NCBI GenBank assembly: GCA_030549775.1
Contig: CM060171.1
Coordinates: forward strand, 61,066,360 to 61,130,359
Direction of reading: 5' to 3'
Length of the DNA: 64,000 bases
Source of the DNA: Tamarix chinensis
Taxonomy: Eukaryota > Streptophyta > Magnoliopsida > Caryophyllales > Tamaricaceae
Under the pieces are notes generated by a model. The model was not told where the DNA came from and made no database searches. It saw only the letters and a program-made list of their open reading frames with translations. This document shows, in pieces, positions 48,660 through 60,399 of this stretch; within the stretch, counting starts at the first letter, position 1; each line of letters begins with the position of its first letter. The position numbers were made by a program, and so were the translations under genes.

Positions 48660-50340
48660 TAAAAAAAGAGAGTAAAAGTCTTCCAAAATTGATGTTCTAC
48701 TAATACAAGAATAGGTTCATGATCTTGTTTGTAAAGAAAAATCTTGTATACACATGGTAGACCATGTATCAACCTGAAGTAATGTCCAAATCCCAAGGAT
48801 TCTGTATTAGACCTTTTACTCTCCTCTTAAAAAAATTCCTAATCTCTATGATGTAGAATAGATGCGAGCTCCTTTAACAATATGGTATATGTAGGGTAAT
48901 GTGGAATAATATCCCATGAGTACTCTAGATTTTTTTTCACATCATTAATTTGGAATCTTATCAGTGTGTTGATCTTCGGGTATAATGTGTCAAAATTTAT
49001 ATGTGATGATGATATATATTTCTTCAACTTTCCATATTCACTTATGTAAGTAATGGTTAATTGTTAATGATTATTTAGCAATAAGTTAAATAACATTGAA
49101 TATTTACAACAACTAAAATTATACCTCTTAGTCGTATGATTTCCAAAGTGAAGAATTTTGTCAACCTAAATGGAACAAACCTCAACTTATATGGATTCAA
49201 CAAAGTATTGTACATATATTTTAAGAGAAGTAGAAATCTACCTCATTTGACATACATTAGTAGAAGTTCATTCTCATATTTCCCAATTGTAGTTACCTAT
49301 ACAATCTTCCCCCGTCTTCCTAGGAAACATTTTCCTGATACTATACTTCCCAAATTTTATATAATATGAGAGAGATCATTTTTACTAATGAGCCATCTAC
49401 ATAAGAAGTATGATTCATTAGGAAATAATTTAGGTACTATTTACATTAGTCCCAGTTCCCTATCGGTAATTGCCACATTTGGTTTATGAGGCTCAATCAA
49501 TCTCTTTACCTTATCTAATACTCATTTGTATTTATCGTCCTTTTCCTTCATCATAAATGCTTAGGTAATGGTAAAATTATTACCACTATATACACAACCA
49601 ATGACCTCCAAAAAAAGGAAGGATGTACTTATTGGTTTTGTATATGCAATCCAAACATAGTAATATATGACAACACATGAAACAAATAAATATAATCTAG
49701 CGATGCAACTACAATATCACTAATCACATCAGAGTCTAGCAACCAACAAAGCCATGAACAATGTTTTCATTGGTTTTCATGAAGTGTAATATCCATTACA
49801 TGAGTGTATGCCCCATCAAACTTTATACCTTGAACTTATGTCTAGCATTATAGATTGTCTTAATCATTGCAGCATTATCACCATCATCCTATTTCAGCGT
49901 GTTGATAATCTCCCTTAGTTTGACATTTATTTGGGTTAGTTCATGCACCATCTTGTAGTCTTCTAGAAATAATCAACAAGAAAAAGAATGACCCTATAAA
50001 AACTAACCTAATCTATGATTATGCATTACACATTCTACCACTAGTGTTCCACCACCACAAGCTTATTCTCTTCCATGCATCTTGAATTCACAACTACATT
50101 TTCTAATCTCGGTATACCGAACACTTTCCAAATTCACTAAAGGTTATCTTCTATATGCACCACCTCTCTTACAGTATATCCAAACCCTACTTTTTTTTAA
50201 CCTCTTGATACCTAAAATCATATTATATGCCCATATGGTTTCTTTAACCCACTGAATTAACGGCTCACAATCATTAAAAATCTCATATGCATTAAATAAT
50301 CTACTCCAATCAATATTAACTAGATCTTGATTCTACAATT
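48660..50340 (-). pseudogene. Mutator-like (MULE) transposase remnant with FAR1-like N-terminus
   Basis: Read on the minus strand from 50340: a FAR1/WRKY-GCM1-type zinc-binding lead (RVWIYCKRGGAYR, then IRKCSCEFKMHG and VECVMHNHRLG, 50050-50190), KLREIINTLK and IKTIYNARHKFK (49840-49930), LDCIYKTNKYILP (about 49650) for the first catalytic Asp of the DDE domain, then LHFGNHTTKR (about 49135), KKYISSSHINFDTLYPKINT (48980-49027) and a SWIM-like L-I-H-G-L-P-C-V (48750-48772). All are in the normal order. MULE transposase cuts and inserts Mutator elements. At least ten stops or shifts break it. No terminal inverted repeats were recognised. Confidence 0.85.
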
Positions 50341-50819
50341 AATAAACAAAGTATAATATTATAAGAAATATATAAATATAAAAATAAATATTAAAAAATT
50401 ATAGAAGAAGAATTTTTGGGTAATTCACCCCCTAAAGTTTAAGATCAACTAGTGAATTGCTTGTTAGATCTTACCCAATGATAGGTGAATGGCCCATCAA
50501 AGCTATCATTTGATATATGAATGGCTCATTGAGACTACCATTTGCCAAGTGAGCTTCCACTCAGCATTATGCAATAACAAGTGATTCATTTGTCAAGCTC
50601 ACCTTGTAGCGGGTGAGACGCTTATCAAGCTGAACTTCTGATGGGTGAGTCACCTATCATCCTTTCCTTATAATGGATCACTTATCCATTGGATCTAAAA
50701 TCTTGAAAAAAAAAGTTACATTTGTCATTATTTTTTCAAGCTTGTCTTAACTAAAAAAATTGTTGGAATCATTCTCATCTTCCATAATTATTGTATTGAA
50801 GATTGAGTGAATTATATAT

Positions 50820-50823
<4 letters not shown>
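50341..50823. repeat. Degenerate GGTGAGTCACC-type repeat next to the MULE
   Basis: 50440-50700 contains several variants of GGTGAATGGCCCATC, GGTGAGACGCTTATC and GGTGAGTCACCTATC about 30-60 bases apart. It looks like a decayed tandem repeat. No gene. Confidence 0.45.

Positions 50824-50866
<43 letters not shown>
50824..50866. repeat. GA microsatellite (about 21 units)
   Basis: An uninterrupted AG/GA run of about 43 bases following a short TA run. It is the longest perfect microsatellite in the window. Confidence 0.95.
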
Positions 50867-50867
<1 letters not shown>

Positions 50868-51059
50868 GATAAGAAGAAGAGTGTAGACAAATGAAAGAGC
50901 CAAAATGGTAATAATAATAATAATTAATTAATTTTGAGGGGTGTAAACTCAATATTTTAGGCGTACCAATAACAACACCCTTTTAAATATTGGGACTAAA
51001 TAGCTTCACTTGCCTTCTAAACATGGATGATTGTGAAACATTTCCAATCTAACAGACCT

Positions 51060-51270
51060 TACAAAAATTTAAAGATTTTATTATTTATTACTTTCTCTCT
51101 ATAAAAAAAAGGAGTTTATTCTATCACTAAATTTTTGTATAAAAAATAAAGCTATTTTATAAAAATAAAAATATACTTTTTATTTTTATCCTAACTTTTT
51201 TCTCCGTTATCTATGCATTAAATATTTTGGTTATTTTTTAATAAATGATGTAAGTATAATTTTAAGACTA
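51060..51270. mobile_element. MITE-like fragment related to 34031-34266, inverted
   Basis: ACTTTTTATTTTTATCCTAA, then a CTCCGTTATCTATGC block and ATTAAATATTTTGG parallel the reverse complement of the MITE at 34031-34266 in order and spacing. The terminal repeats are not clear, so the limits are approximate. Confidence 0.4.
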
Positions 51271-52279
51271 ATTTTAATAGTTCTTTAGAAAGTGTGCAGA
51301 TTGACAGGATGACTTTTTTTTTATAAGGAGTAGGTATATTATTTTTTCCTTCTTATTGGATTTGTTTAGTAAGTTGATAAGTATAATTTTATTAAGTCTA
51401 CCAAGCATAAAAGAATCATCAGCCTAGCATCATCACAAACATTTCAATATTTAGTATTGGTTTATTTAACGAATTTCATTGGTTATTTATTAAGATTAAA
51501 ATTATTTGCATAATATGGTATAGTGTATTAATTACAAATACATAAATTTATTAGCGGTATTAAATATTGAATATTGATTTTCTTTCTATTTATAGCTATC
51601 TTAACAAGTATTTATAGATGTGGAATAAAAATTATGATTTACTAAATTATATTTTTAAACAATTGAGAAAGTATCTAAATGTATTCTTAAAAATATTACT
51701 AATATATATCATTTTACTTCATCTTACTATGAGCACACTATTTATCCCGTTTGAGAGACTTTGTGTGTTCAAATTTGTGACGGAAAATACACCGCTACAC
51801 CTAATCTCATTATAATAATGACTATTTTATCAACAATATCAATGTATTAATGTAAACATAGATAATCAAGTAATAAAGTACTAATAAAGACTGAGTAAAG
51901 AAAGATGCTAGGATGTTGATAAACAAATTAGATAGATATATTCTTACGACGAGTTGACGAAATCAGAGTGGGGGATTTTTTGGTTCAAAAAGGAGATGCG
52001 TCCTATATATTTGTATTCCGTGAAGCATATTCTTATGCTATTTTTCTGTCTTTTTCTTTTAATGCCTTTAATTTTTTCAACCCATTAAAGTTTGATAGTA
52101 CACCATTACCATTGCTAATTATACATTGAAAGCTAGTGGTTCACCATAATTCGATAGTGAAGATAATTTATCGGTATGTATTTTTTAAGTGCATTAGTGA
52201 GGGAGGAGAAACACCGAGACACTTGATAGAAGTCGACCCCAATCTTTTTTAAACGGATAATATATATATATATATACAT
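51271..52279. other. AT-rich spacer, no gene
   Basis: Nothing recognised. The 65-codon frame at 51618-51815 shows no motif. A TA run follows at 52259-52276. Confidence 0.3.
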
Positions 52280-52560
52280 ATTACTCCACTTGTCTTACAA
52301 TATATATCACATTTAGTTTAGACGTATTAATTAATAATAAGATTAAGGAAATAGAATGTCTAAGGTAACTAATATATTTTCATATATATATCCAAAATGC
52401 GAATAATATTAAAAAAAATTAGAAGGATATAATATAAAAAAAATATGTAGCATTTGATTTCTATAACTTTTCTTAATGTAGTTTATGTTTTGAAACAAAT
52501 TTAAAAGTTAATATGATCTAAGTTGCAAAAAAAAAGGAATACTAAATTAATCTAGACGGT
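52280..52560. mobile_element. Tc1/mariner-type MITE fragment
   Basis: TTACTCCACTTGTCTTACAA, then ATATATCACATTTAGTTTAG and a GGAAATAGAATGTC block follow the layout of the widespread plant TACTCCCTCCGTCCC Stowaway family. The right inverted repeat is not clearly preserved. Confidence 0.5.
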
Positions 52561-52914
52561 AACCTACAGATTAGCATTACTATTATACATTTGTCGCTTT
52601 GTAGATCAAAGCATACAAGCTCACCTTGAATGATATGTACATTGTAAAGTAATTATTAATTGGAATAAGATTCCTAGAAATTATATGTGTTCGATTGTAA
52701 GAGGGTTTCGGGATTCATTCACCAATGTTCCCCCAATGTATCGATCTATGCTTAACTACTTAGTTTACAATCAGCATTTCACATAAATTGTGTTGATGGA
52801 AAAGCACCCCCTTCACAAAATCCATCATTAACTAGTCTTCTCTCCAAACTAGAAGACCCAAAAATTCATCTAAGTTGGGAATGATTCCACTAAATTATCT
52901 TCTCATTTTCACAC
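52561..52914. other. Unclassified spacer
   Basis: No gene or known repeat recognised. Confidence 0.3.
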
Positions 52915-53085
52915 GTCTAGAGGAGTCATGCAAGCCATGCAACTTGCCTTCCCAACCGCTTTATTTTTTTAGCTCAAATATAAGCAACCCATGCCGCTCC
53001 TCACTTCTCATGTCTAAGGGGGTCATGCAAGCCATGCAAAATTGCCTCCCAACCACCTTCTTTTTTAGCTAAAATCCAAGCCACT
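52915..53085. repeat. Imperfect ~95-bp tandem duplication
   Basis: GTCTAGAGGAGTCATGCAAG at 52917 and GTCTAAGGGGGTCATGCAAG at 53012, each followed by CCATGCAA, a TGCC...CCCAACC block and TTTTTTAGCT. Both copies are C/T-rich and probably lie inside an LTR. Confidence 0.7.
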
Positions 53086-53860
53086 TTGTAGCCAACCATG
53101 CAGCCACACTCCACCCCAAGCCTCTACCTTTTCGTGGCTCACTTTTAGGCCACAAATCGCAGCCCTCTCTACCATCACAATCTTCTGTAGATAGAACTTG
53201 GAGAGGGAACCACCAGCGTTGACCTGCAAGGCAAAAGAAGGAAGAAAGACGATAGCTTGCAAGGTGCATAATCATAGGCACTTTTGGAGATTTGATCCCT
53301 CACTTTTTTGAACTTTTGGTAGCCCTATTTGCAAGTTCTGATTACTTGTTGAATTTGTATTGACTTTAATTATGTAATAGCTTGTACTTGGAGTCGCTTG
53401 CTTGCACTCAACCCCCAATCAACCAAAGAGATGGGATTGGAACATGGGCGAATGATTTGGGGTGAGAAAATCCATGCAAGGTTAGTTAGAATTAAACTAG
53501 GATAGTTGCATGATGGGTAACTAGATAGTTTAAGTCCTAACCAACTTGTATATCTAGTTGGGTGTGGTTATTTAGTAACTAAAGGTGTGCACACCTATAT
53601 AAGTGCAAGAAATGGTTGAGTGGAGGAACTTTTGGTTTGCCCATCCTCCTCTTTATTCGAGTGAGCTACCTCCATGGTTAGTGCATGCCTTGGTTGATTT
53701 GTGCCCAAATTCTTTTATCTTTTATCTTAAGTGTTGCATTACTTAAATGGTAGATTCAAGTATATGAACTAAAGGTTACTTAGTTCATATATTCTTCTAT
53801 TCATCTCCCCTATATTATTGTCATTTTTGGTGGTTTTTGGCAGCCATCAACTTAACTACT
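53086..53860 (+). other. LTR-like stretch with TATA box
   Basis: CACACCTATATAAGTGC at about 53588-53605 is a good TATA context, followed by C/T-rich leader-like sequence at 53640-53700. No LTR ends were found. Minus-strand frames at 53065-53281 have no recognisable domain. Confidence 0.35.
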
Positions 53861-54599
53861 AGATTTAACTCAATTTATATCCACCGTGCATCATGTGTAT
53901 GCAGCATTTTTGTCGTCTTAAAAATATTTCATTATTATTTATATAGTATTCTATATTTCTAAAGCCTATTTACCTCATGATTAAACTTATATTAGATTTC
54001 TAAAATCTCTATTATTGAGTTCCAGTACGTAGATATTAATTTTGAGCTTTTGGCAGCCATTTCTTTTGTTTTCAAAAAAATGCATTTAATGTTAATCTTG
54101 TGATTTTTTTTTCATTTTCAATAATTTCACGTAGTTTGAATTATTTTTTTAAATTGATCGAAAAATATTTTTGAGTTTGTCCATCTATTATGTTCGCTCC
54201 CAAGCCTTTCATTATTTTAGAATCATTATATTGCAGTCAAATCCATTTTATGTAATTGGACAATTTTAACCATTTTAGTCACTTTAATCTATTAGGCATC
54301 AAATGAATTCCAAGATTAAATATTTTTACATATTTGGTTTCCTAAAAATAATCTGCATCAATATATAGTTGTTTGAACCCTTTGTTGTGTATTTCGTGCA
54401 TTGGTGGAAAAATGTATCTCCGCTACTTATCCCTTTTTATTATTTTCCCATTTTTATCCATTGAGTATCATACCAACTCTAACATTCGGTATTTTTAATA
54501 TTTGAGCTTATAAATTTTTTTCATAACTTTTTATAATTTTTGGGATCCATTTACAATGTTTCCTTAATAAATATCCATTCTCTAACCTCTCTACCAATT
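53861..54599. other. AT-rich stretch with a repeated TTTTGGCAGCCAT word
   Basis: TTTTTGGCAGCCAT occurs at about 53834 and TTTTGGCAGCCATT at about 54048. Nothing else recognised. Confidence 0.3.
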
Positions 54600-55234
54600 T
54601 AATTATCCTAAAAATTGTAAAATGTCTGTCTTACCCCTTTCCTTGTTGGCATATGACCCTCGCATATTGGAAAATATAATCTCAACTTTTGGATGCCAAC
54701 AATCAACTAAATTTTTTTTTCATAATCCAATCTTACCAAAATCCACCAACACCCTTGCTCAACCACCCCTCTTTGATCTTATTATAAATAATCAAAGATA
54801 ACCCCATTTTCCCACACCTAATGCACTACAGACCTAGCAAGGGGAAGTGGCATTTTAGGTAACCTTATACCCCATGCCCTACCTCAAAGAAGAACCACGC
54901 CTTTTCTCATCTTCAGTCAAGCATGTTGTTGATGCAATTATGATTTCTACAACTGTTTTTCCCTTCTTTTCCATACCCTATTTTAACCTCTATTTTTGCC
55001 TTAAACAAACACTTATCCATTACACCAAACTCCATGCATCTATAACTCCATTTTTTATTCTACCTACTATTGTAATCATGCCTTGTAGCTTTTTTCAACA
55101 TATTTCCTTTCAACTTCCTTCCCCTTTAAGATTCCCTTATTTTCCATGCATTGAGACTCTAATTTCATCCCTTTTTTCTTGAACTTTTGTGCGATGCTGC
55201 TAGTAATTGTGGCTTATATCTCATTTCTCACTAG
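54600..55234. other. C/T-rich, possibly LTR-derived stretch
   Basis: The TTACCCCTTTCC region at 54630 and the C/T-rich segment at 54870-55180 resemble the 5' part of Tekay-like LTRs. A 102-codon plus frame (54874-55182) is Phe/Pro/Ser-rich without a domain. I do not call it a gene. Confidence 0.3.
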
Positions 55235-55696
55235 GTTTTGATAGAACTTAACTATAGATCTAACGGGATCACATGAAAATTTATCAAGATTAAGAAATAC
55301 AAATAATGTGTAGGCATACCTGAATCCATAATATTAGAATAATCGGATATTGTTGGGATAGGGAGGATAATCATACAAGTAATATTGTGGCCTTTTGGGA
55401 CATATACTCGCTCGTCTATCTCTATTCACAGATGGGAATCAAATAATACATAATATGTGTGACATAGGGACCACCACCATATATATAGATAACTTATACG
55501 TTACCTCCCAATTCGGTCTATCAACAATCTAAAATACCCAAAGTTTCTACGCATATAGGTTCACATCCAATTAGATGCATTAAGCCTAAATAATTTATAT
55601 TTAAATATGACCACTTTTATTCAGGTTTAACTTATACCACAACCCATAATTTTTATTTTTCACACATAAACGCAGCGTTAGATAATAACCCAATAA
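55235..55696 (-). repeat. 3' LTR of the deleted copia element
   Basis: On the minus strand it begins TATTGGGTTATTATCTAA, parallel to TGTTGGATTATCATCCAA of the LTR at 7961. Shared later blocks include CATCTAATTGGATGTGAAC and TGATTCCCATCTGTGAAT, and a terminal part with TTAAGTTCTATC near 55240. It resembles the longer 5' LTR at 2473 and keeps the block deleted from 7961-8288. Confidence 0.65.
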
Positions 55697-56149
55697 TCTT
55701 ATACTTTGGCAATATGTATGACCTTATAACTATAAATTACAAAAAAAATGAATGAGCTCAATATTATTATCATTATGAAATGTATCTATAATCAATCCAA
55801 TCCATTAGTCACACCAATATAGGATCAAAGTGGCTTTTATCATATTTCTTTGTAATTAAACCATCAATGGTCACATAAGTTGATATAACTAAATAGCTTG
55901 TATCAAGATGTAGATGTGAAGTATGAAAACGTCATGTAATTTGATCTTAACATGCCATTTTCCAACTATTCCACCTTAAAAATATAGTGAGATCAAATAA
56001 AAAGCAAAACAAAAAGGAAACAAACTACAACTTTATATTGAAACTTATTTAGGTGGAAAAAATATGGTAAAAAATTTCCATAAGCCAAAACAAAGTATCC
56101 AAACATAGAGCATATAAAGTGTCACACTCTCACTGAAACTAAACATCAT

Positions 56150-57282
56150 CATCTTACATAACACCCATATGAAAAATATGTTCGAGAAACCATTTGGGTA
56201 GTAAAGCCTTAGTAAGTAGATATGTCGTCATAAAGTCTGAATTGATGTGCTCTATAAGCAATTCTTCCTTCTATACCATATCTTTTATAACTAATTATAT
56301 AACATTGATATGTTTTGATTTCGTAGAAAACAAGTTCTTATTGGAATACTAAACTACAACCTTATTATCACATAACATCTTAAGCAGTGGTTCAATACTA
56401 TCAACAATAAGCATCCCTATGAAAAAAATTTCAAAGCCATATATCACCCTATAAAATCCGCTACCATAACAGAATTGGACACAATTGTCTACTTAGCACT
56501 CTTCTAAGAAACAACACCTATGGCCATTAGAAAAAAAAAAGTATTAGAAAAACAAAGTCTGATGTAGACATTGTGTTATATTGGCATCTAACAAAATCAA
56601 AGTCAGAATAACCTATGATCTCAAGCTTGCATTGTCTTCGATATGTGAACATGTAATATTTCTTTTTCTATAAGTACCGCATGAATCATTTGGCTATTGT
56701 CCAATGGTTAATTCCTAGATTAATCTCATATTTTCCAAGTATCCAAATGATGTATGCAATGTCTGGACATGTACACACCTGTGCATGCATTAAACCTCCC
56801 ACTGTTGAAGTATAGTGAACACTTTGCATTTACTTTCCTTCAAAGTTATTCTTAAGGAACTAAATGAGACTAAATTTATCTTCTTTAGTGATAATGGTTT
56901 TTCCTAGTTTATAATTCTACATGGTATATTGCTTGAGAACCCATTTTAAATAGGTATTTTGTGACAATCCTAGGATACCTCGAGAATAATCCCAATGTAT
57001 CTCTGATTCCCAATACAAAATAGGGATTAAGATATTTCATCTCAAAATTATTAGCTAGAAAATTTTTCGTGTAATGCAATAGACCTACATAATTACATGC
57101 CAATAGTATGTCATCAACATATAAAACCAAAAAAATATATTTACTTCCATATAACTTATGGTTTACACATTCATCCAACAGATTTATCTCAAAATCTAAA
57201 GAGGTGATAACTTCATGAAATTTAAAATTCCATTGTTAGGATGCATGCTTGATCCCATAGATGGATTTCTTAAATTTGCAAA
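56150..57282 (-). pseudogene. Copia RT and RNase H
   Basis: Read on the minus strand: CKFKKSIYGIKHAS, FHEVITSLDFEINLLDECV, then SKYIFLVLYVDDILLACN, with an intact YVDD catalytic box at about 57115, and NNFEMKYLNPYFVLGI. The stretch 56909-57178 is an open 89-codon piece. Broken RNase H follows: VGGLMHAQVCTCPDIAYI (about 56790), EIIGYSDFDF (about 56600), SKHINVI (about 56300) and LLTKALLPKWFLEHI (about 56190). The RT fingers are absent because the upstream joint is in gag. Preservation is better than in the sister element at 2473-8288. Confidence 0.82.
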
Positions 57283-57808
57283 CCAATACTAAATGTAAAA
57301 GTAAATCATCAGATAAATCGAGCTTTAGTGCCTTATGTTTTGAAGCAATGTTAGACATATCTATGATGGTCTCCCTTGTATTTCCTTTGCCTCTATACTC
57401 TATTGAAATAAAGCATTGTAGAAGAGTGATTATTATAGCCTTATCAATTTTTGCAAAAAATTATCAATTTTGGCAAGAAAAATCATTGGTGATCTTCTTA
57501 GAATATCCATCCCTAAATAACTTTGGAATGTTGTGCTTAATGATCATGAGGCCCATGCAATTTGATCAATCATACTTTCCAAAGTTTCTTTTCACATCAG
57601 AGGAACTTTCAGCTATAAGATTAGTTCGTTTTTCAAACCTAAGTGCATGGTCTAGATCCATACAGCCAATGACAAATAAAACATCATCCTTCCATTTCTT
57701 AAAGTTATTCTCGTTCAATATGGGAGTGGAACTTAAGTTGAAAAATATAGTAGTAGAAGGCATAGCTGTGTAGAAAGCATAACAATAACATAAATGTTCA
57801 TAATTCAC
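57283..57808 (-). pseudogene. Copia gag (UBN2), joined to RT by deletion
   Basis: On the minus strand it starts at 57808 and reads LSSTPILNENNFKKWKDDVL, then FVIGCMDLDHALR, then in another frame LMIIKHNIPKLF. It continues with EYRGKGNTRETIIDMSNIAS and KALKLDLSDDLLLHLVLV at about 57285-57345. At that point gag should run on to a V-Q-E-E-E-R block and zinc knuckle; instead the sequence passes into RT (CKFKKSIYG). The first 80 codons are open. Confidence 0.8.
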
Positions 57809-58660
57809 AAAATTATGGTGTTATTGTTGTAAGGATCAAAAATTATACATAATAAATGATCAATAAATTTAAATAATGGCATACCCATAACAAGAAACTG
57901 GTACAATATTAATATCAAGTCTTTGGTTAATAATGTTAACAAAAATTGGTGTTATTATTGTAAGGATCAAATATTGATAATAAGGCCTAAGAGATAATGA
58001 GTCCATCTTTGGATTGAATTATCATCCATATAATATCCAATAAAATTCTTTCAAATATTTTCCTTCCTTTGCACCGATGAAATACCCACATGAATAAATA
58101 TATACATAAAAATCTAGTAATTTCGTAAACTAATTTTCACAAAATATGTCATTTGATAGTATATTATGTCAATTAGTCTATATAATAATATTAGAAAAAA
58201 ATTATTTAAATAATTTGATCCTTAAATTTTATTCATAAATTTAGGCTTATAATTTTAGTATCAACTTTATTTAAATTCAATATCCATAAAATATTAAACA
58301 TAACCTTATTAGCAATTAAATAAAATTAATGTCAAATTACACACATAAAGGCCCAAAAATTAATTTATTGGATAAAATAAAAATGAATATCTAATTAAAT
58401 TAATTAGGATAATTATAGTTTATTAATATTATAACTCAAATAATACATAACAAATAAATAACAAATTCATAGCTCAAAGAACCAAAGTGAAAGAAAATTG
58501 GGTTATGTGAACTCTCGACCCAATTGGCAAGAAATAAGCTAGGCCGAAATTTTCCCAACTTGCCCAACTAGAATCATCCCAAAAAAAATATGTAACAATA
58601 ACTAGGCAAAATATGAGCAAAGCTCAACTAGCATAATTGGTCACTTATTAATTCTTTTTT
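57809..58660. other. AT-rich spacer with a short duplication
   Basis: GGTGTTATTGTTGTAAGGAT at about 57812 and GGTGTTATTATTGTAAGGAT at about 57947 mark a degenerate duplication of some 40 bases. The remainder is AT-rich without a gene. The 5' LTR of the copia element would be expected here but was not recognised. Confidence 0.4.
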
Positions 58661-58792
58661 TATACAGAAGGTTCTAGAATATACTAAAGTTGTGTAAGAT
58701 CTAGTGAAATTTTGTGAAAGATCATGTAATATTTTAGAGATAATTTTAGATGATGTAATAACTCTCTAGATCTCTCAAATATAGAAGAGTGT
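58661..58792 (+). repeat. Left part of a copia-type LTR, interrupted
   Basis: AGAAGGTTCTAGAATATAC, GTGTAAGATCTAGTG and CTCTAGATCTCTC words are typical of the upstream part of plant copia LTRs. The region is interrupted by giant LTR C, and a leader-like segment of the same kind follows at 63567. Confidence 0.45.
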
Positions 58793-59339
58793 TGTAACAC
58801 CCCCAAAATTTACCACTGAAATTTTTTGTTTTATTAAAAGAAATAGCGGAAGTAGAATATCAAACTATAAATTCCTGGGATATAAGCGCCACACTTAATA
58901 TCAGCCTAGTTCACTCCTACCGTTTCACTACCAAGTGCTAAGACTAAAAGAATGAAATACAGATTGCTAGAAATTCAAACCATATTGAAATCATAGTAGA
59001 ATGGAATCCACTTGAATAGCACCTAAAATAAAACTGCTAGGGACACTGCCCATTGAATAGGCAAAGGCCCCACGAATGGAACCCTTCAGTACTATGGTGC
59101 TGAGTAACCATTTAAAACACACTTAAAAGCAAGCCTGCAATGCAACACATGATACAACATTATATACAAATATAATGAAAGGTGCTTACAAAATATTCAC
59201 ATTCATACATTCACATACTTAACAAGTCCATCAAATATAAATGGGTCAAAACGTACGCTCAATACTTCCGGCCTTAATCCATTAGTCCATCATTAATCAA
59301 TCATCTTTCAGATTATAATATATCCATGTGACTGCAGGA

Positions 59340-59665
59340 ACACCACTATTATAGCCGATGGACAGATCTCCAAGGCAGAACGCTCCTGGCCACTATTATT
59401 TTCCGGTGGACCAGTCTGGCCTCGACTCACATGGTGTTCCACTATAAGTGATTAGTATTTTACATGATTTATTAACAACCAAATTGGATTGATTGAGCTT
59501 GAGATCTCCCACTATGATAGCCGGTGGACCAGAATACATATAACCATCATCTAGGGCAAAACGCTCCTAGGCCATTATTATATCCGATGGACTGGTACTC
59601 ATAATCATCTTCCAGGACAACACGCTCCTAGGCCACTATTATATCTGGTGGACCGGTACTTATAA
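59340..59665 (-). repeat. CCGG-motif array in giant LTR C
   Basis: Five degenerate units of CCGGTGGACC with CACTATTATA before them, at about 59353, 59402, 59519, 59582 and 59644. Confidence 0.75.
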
Positions 59666-60399
59666 TCATAATCCATTGGGCTTGGCTCATTAGTCTTTCA
59701 CTTTCACGATTAGTGTTTTCCCTTTTTAATCATCACAACAATTCCATTTATTTGCCTCGATAGGGAGATCAAGATCCCGGGACACAAAGATACACTAGTC
59801 GCATTGGTGCATATAAGCTACTCAGTACCCTTAAATTATCAACCTAAGGACGCAAAGGTACCCTGGTCGTACTAGTGTATACAGCTAACTCAGTACCCTA
59901 CAGATAAGGACGCCTAATCCATAAGTATACATACCCCTTAAGTAAGTTCGTAGAGCTAAATAGAGTAAGATGTAGGGCCTGAATGGGGTAGTAAGGCACA
60001 CCAGCAAATACCAGAATCACCGTGGGCTAAACCACGTCTTTAAGGTAGCGATCCCTAAAGAGCCACCATTCTCGATCTCGATGTCTTTCACTTTAAGTAT
60101 TAGTATCTTAATTAATATGATCACGAAGAGCACAACAATCAAATACTTATTCACTTTCAATTGTTCTGGTATCATTAGGTTATCCTTATTCATACAGTTA
60201 TCCAAGATAACATAGGGGAATCATTAAGGCCATCATAATCTTATTTGATTCCAATTTAAGATTCATTCTCGTGATACTTACTAATTGTCAAATATCATTG
60301 TCTTACTATTCAGTGTTGCTTGAGTCTTATTACAAACTCCATTATCACAACGACATATCAAATATAAATCACTGACCCCTTGCTTGTATAATCATGAAG

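Larger units (their letters stand above)
55235..57808 (-). mobile_element. Deleted Ty1/copia element, same family as 2473-8288
   Basis: From right to left on the minus strand it holds gag, then directly RT and RNase H, then a 3' LTR. Protease and integrase are missing. LTR and coding wording match the element at 2473-8288. No 5' LTR was recognised to the right. Confidence 0.75.

Noticed and set aside
54874..55182. 102-codon frame in a C/T-rich stretch
   Set aside because: Low complexity and no recognisable motif; the context looks LTR-derived.
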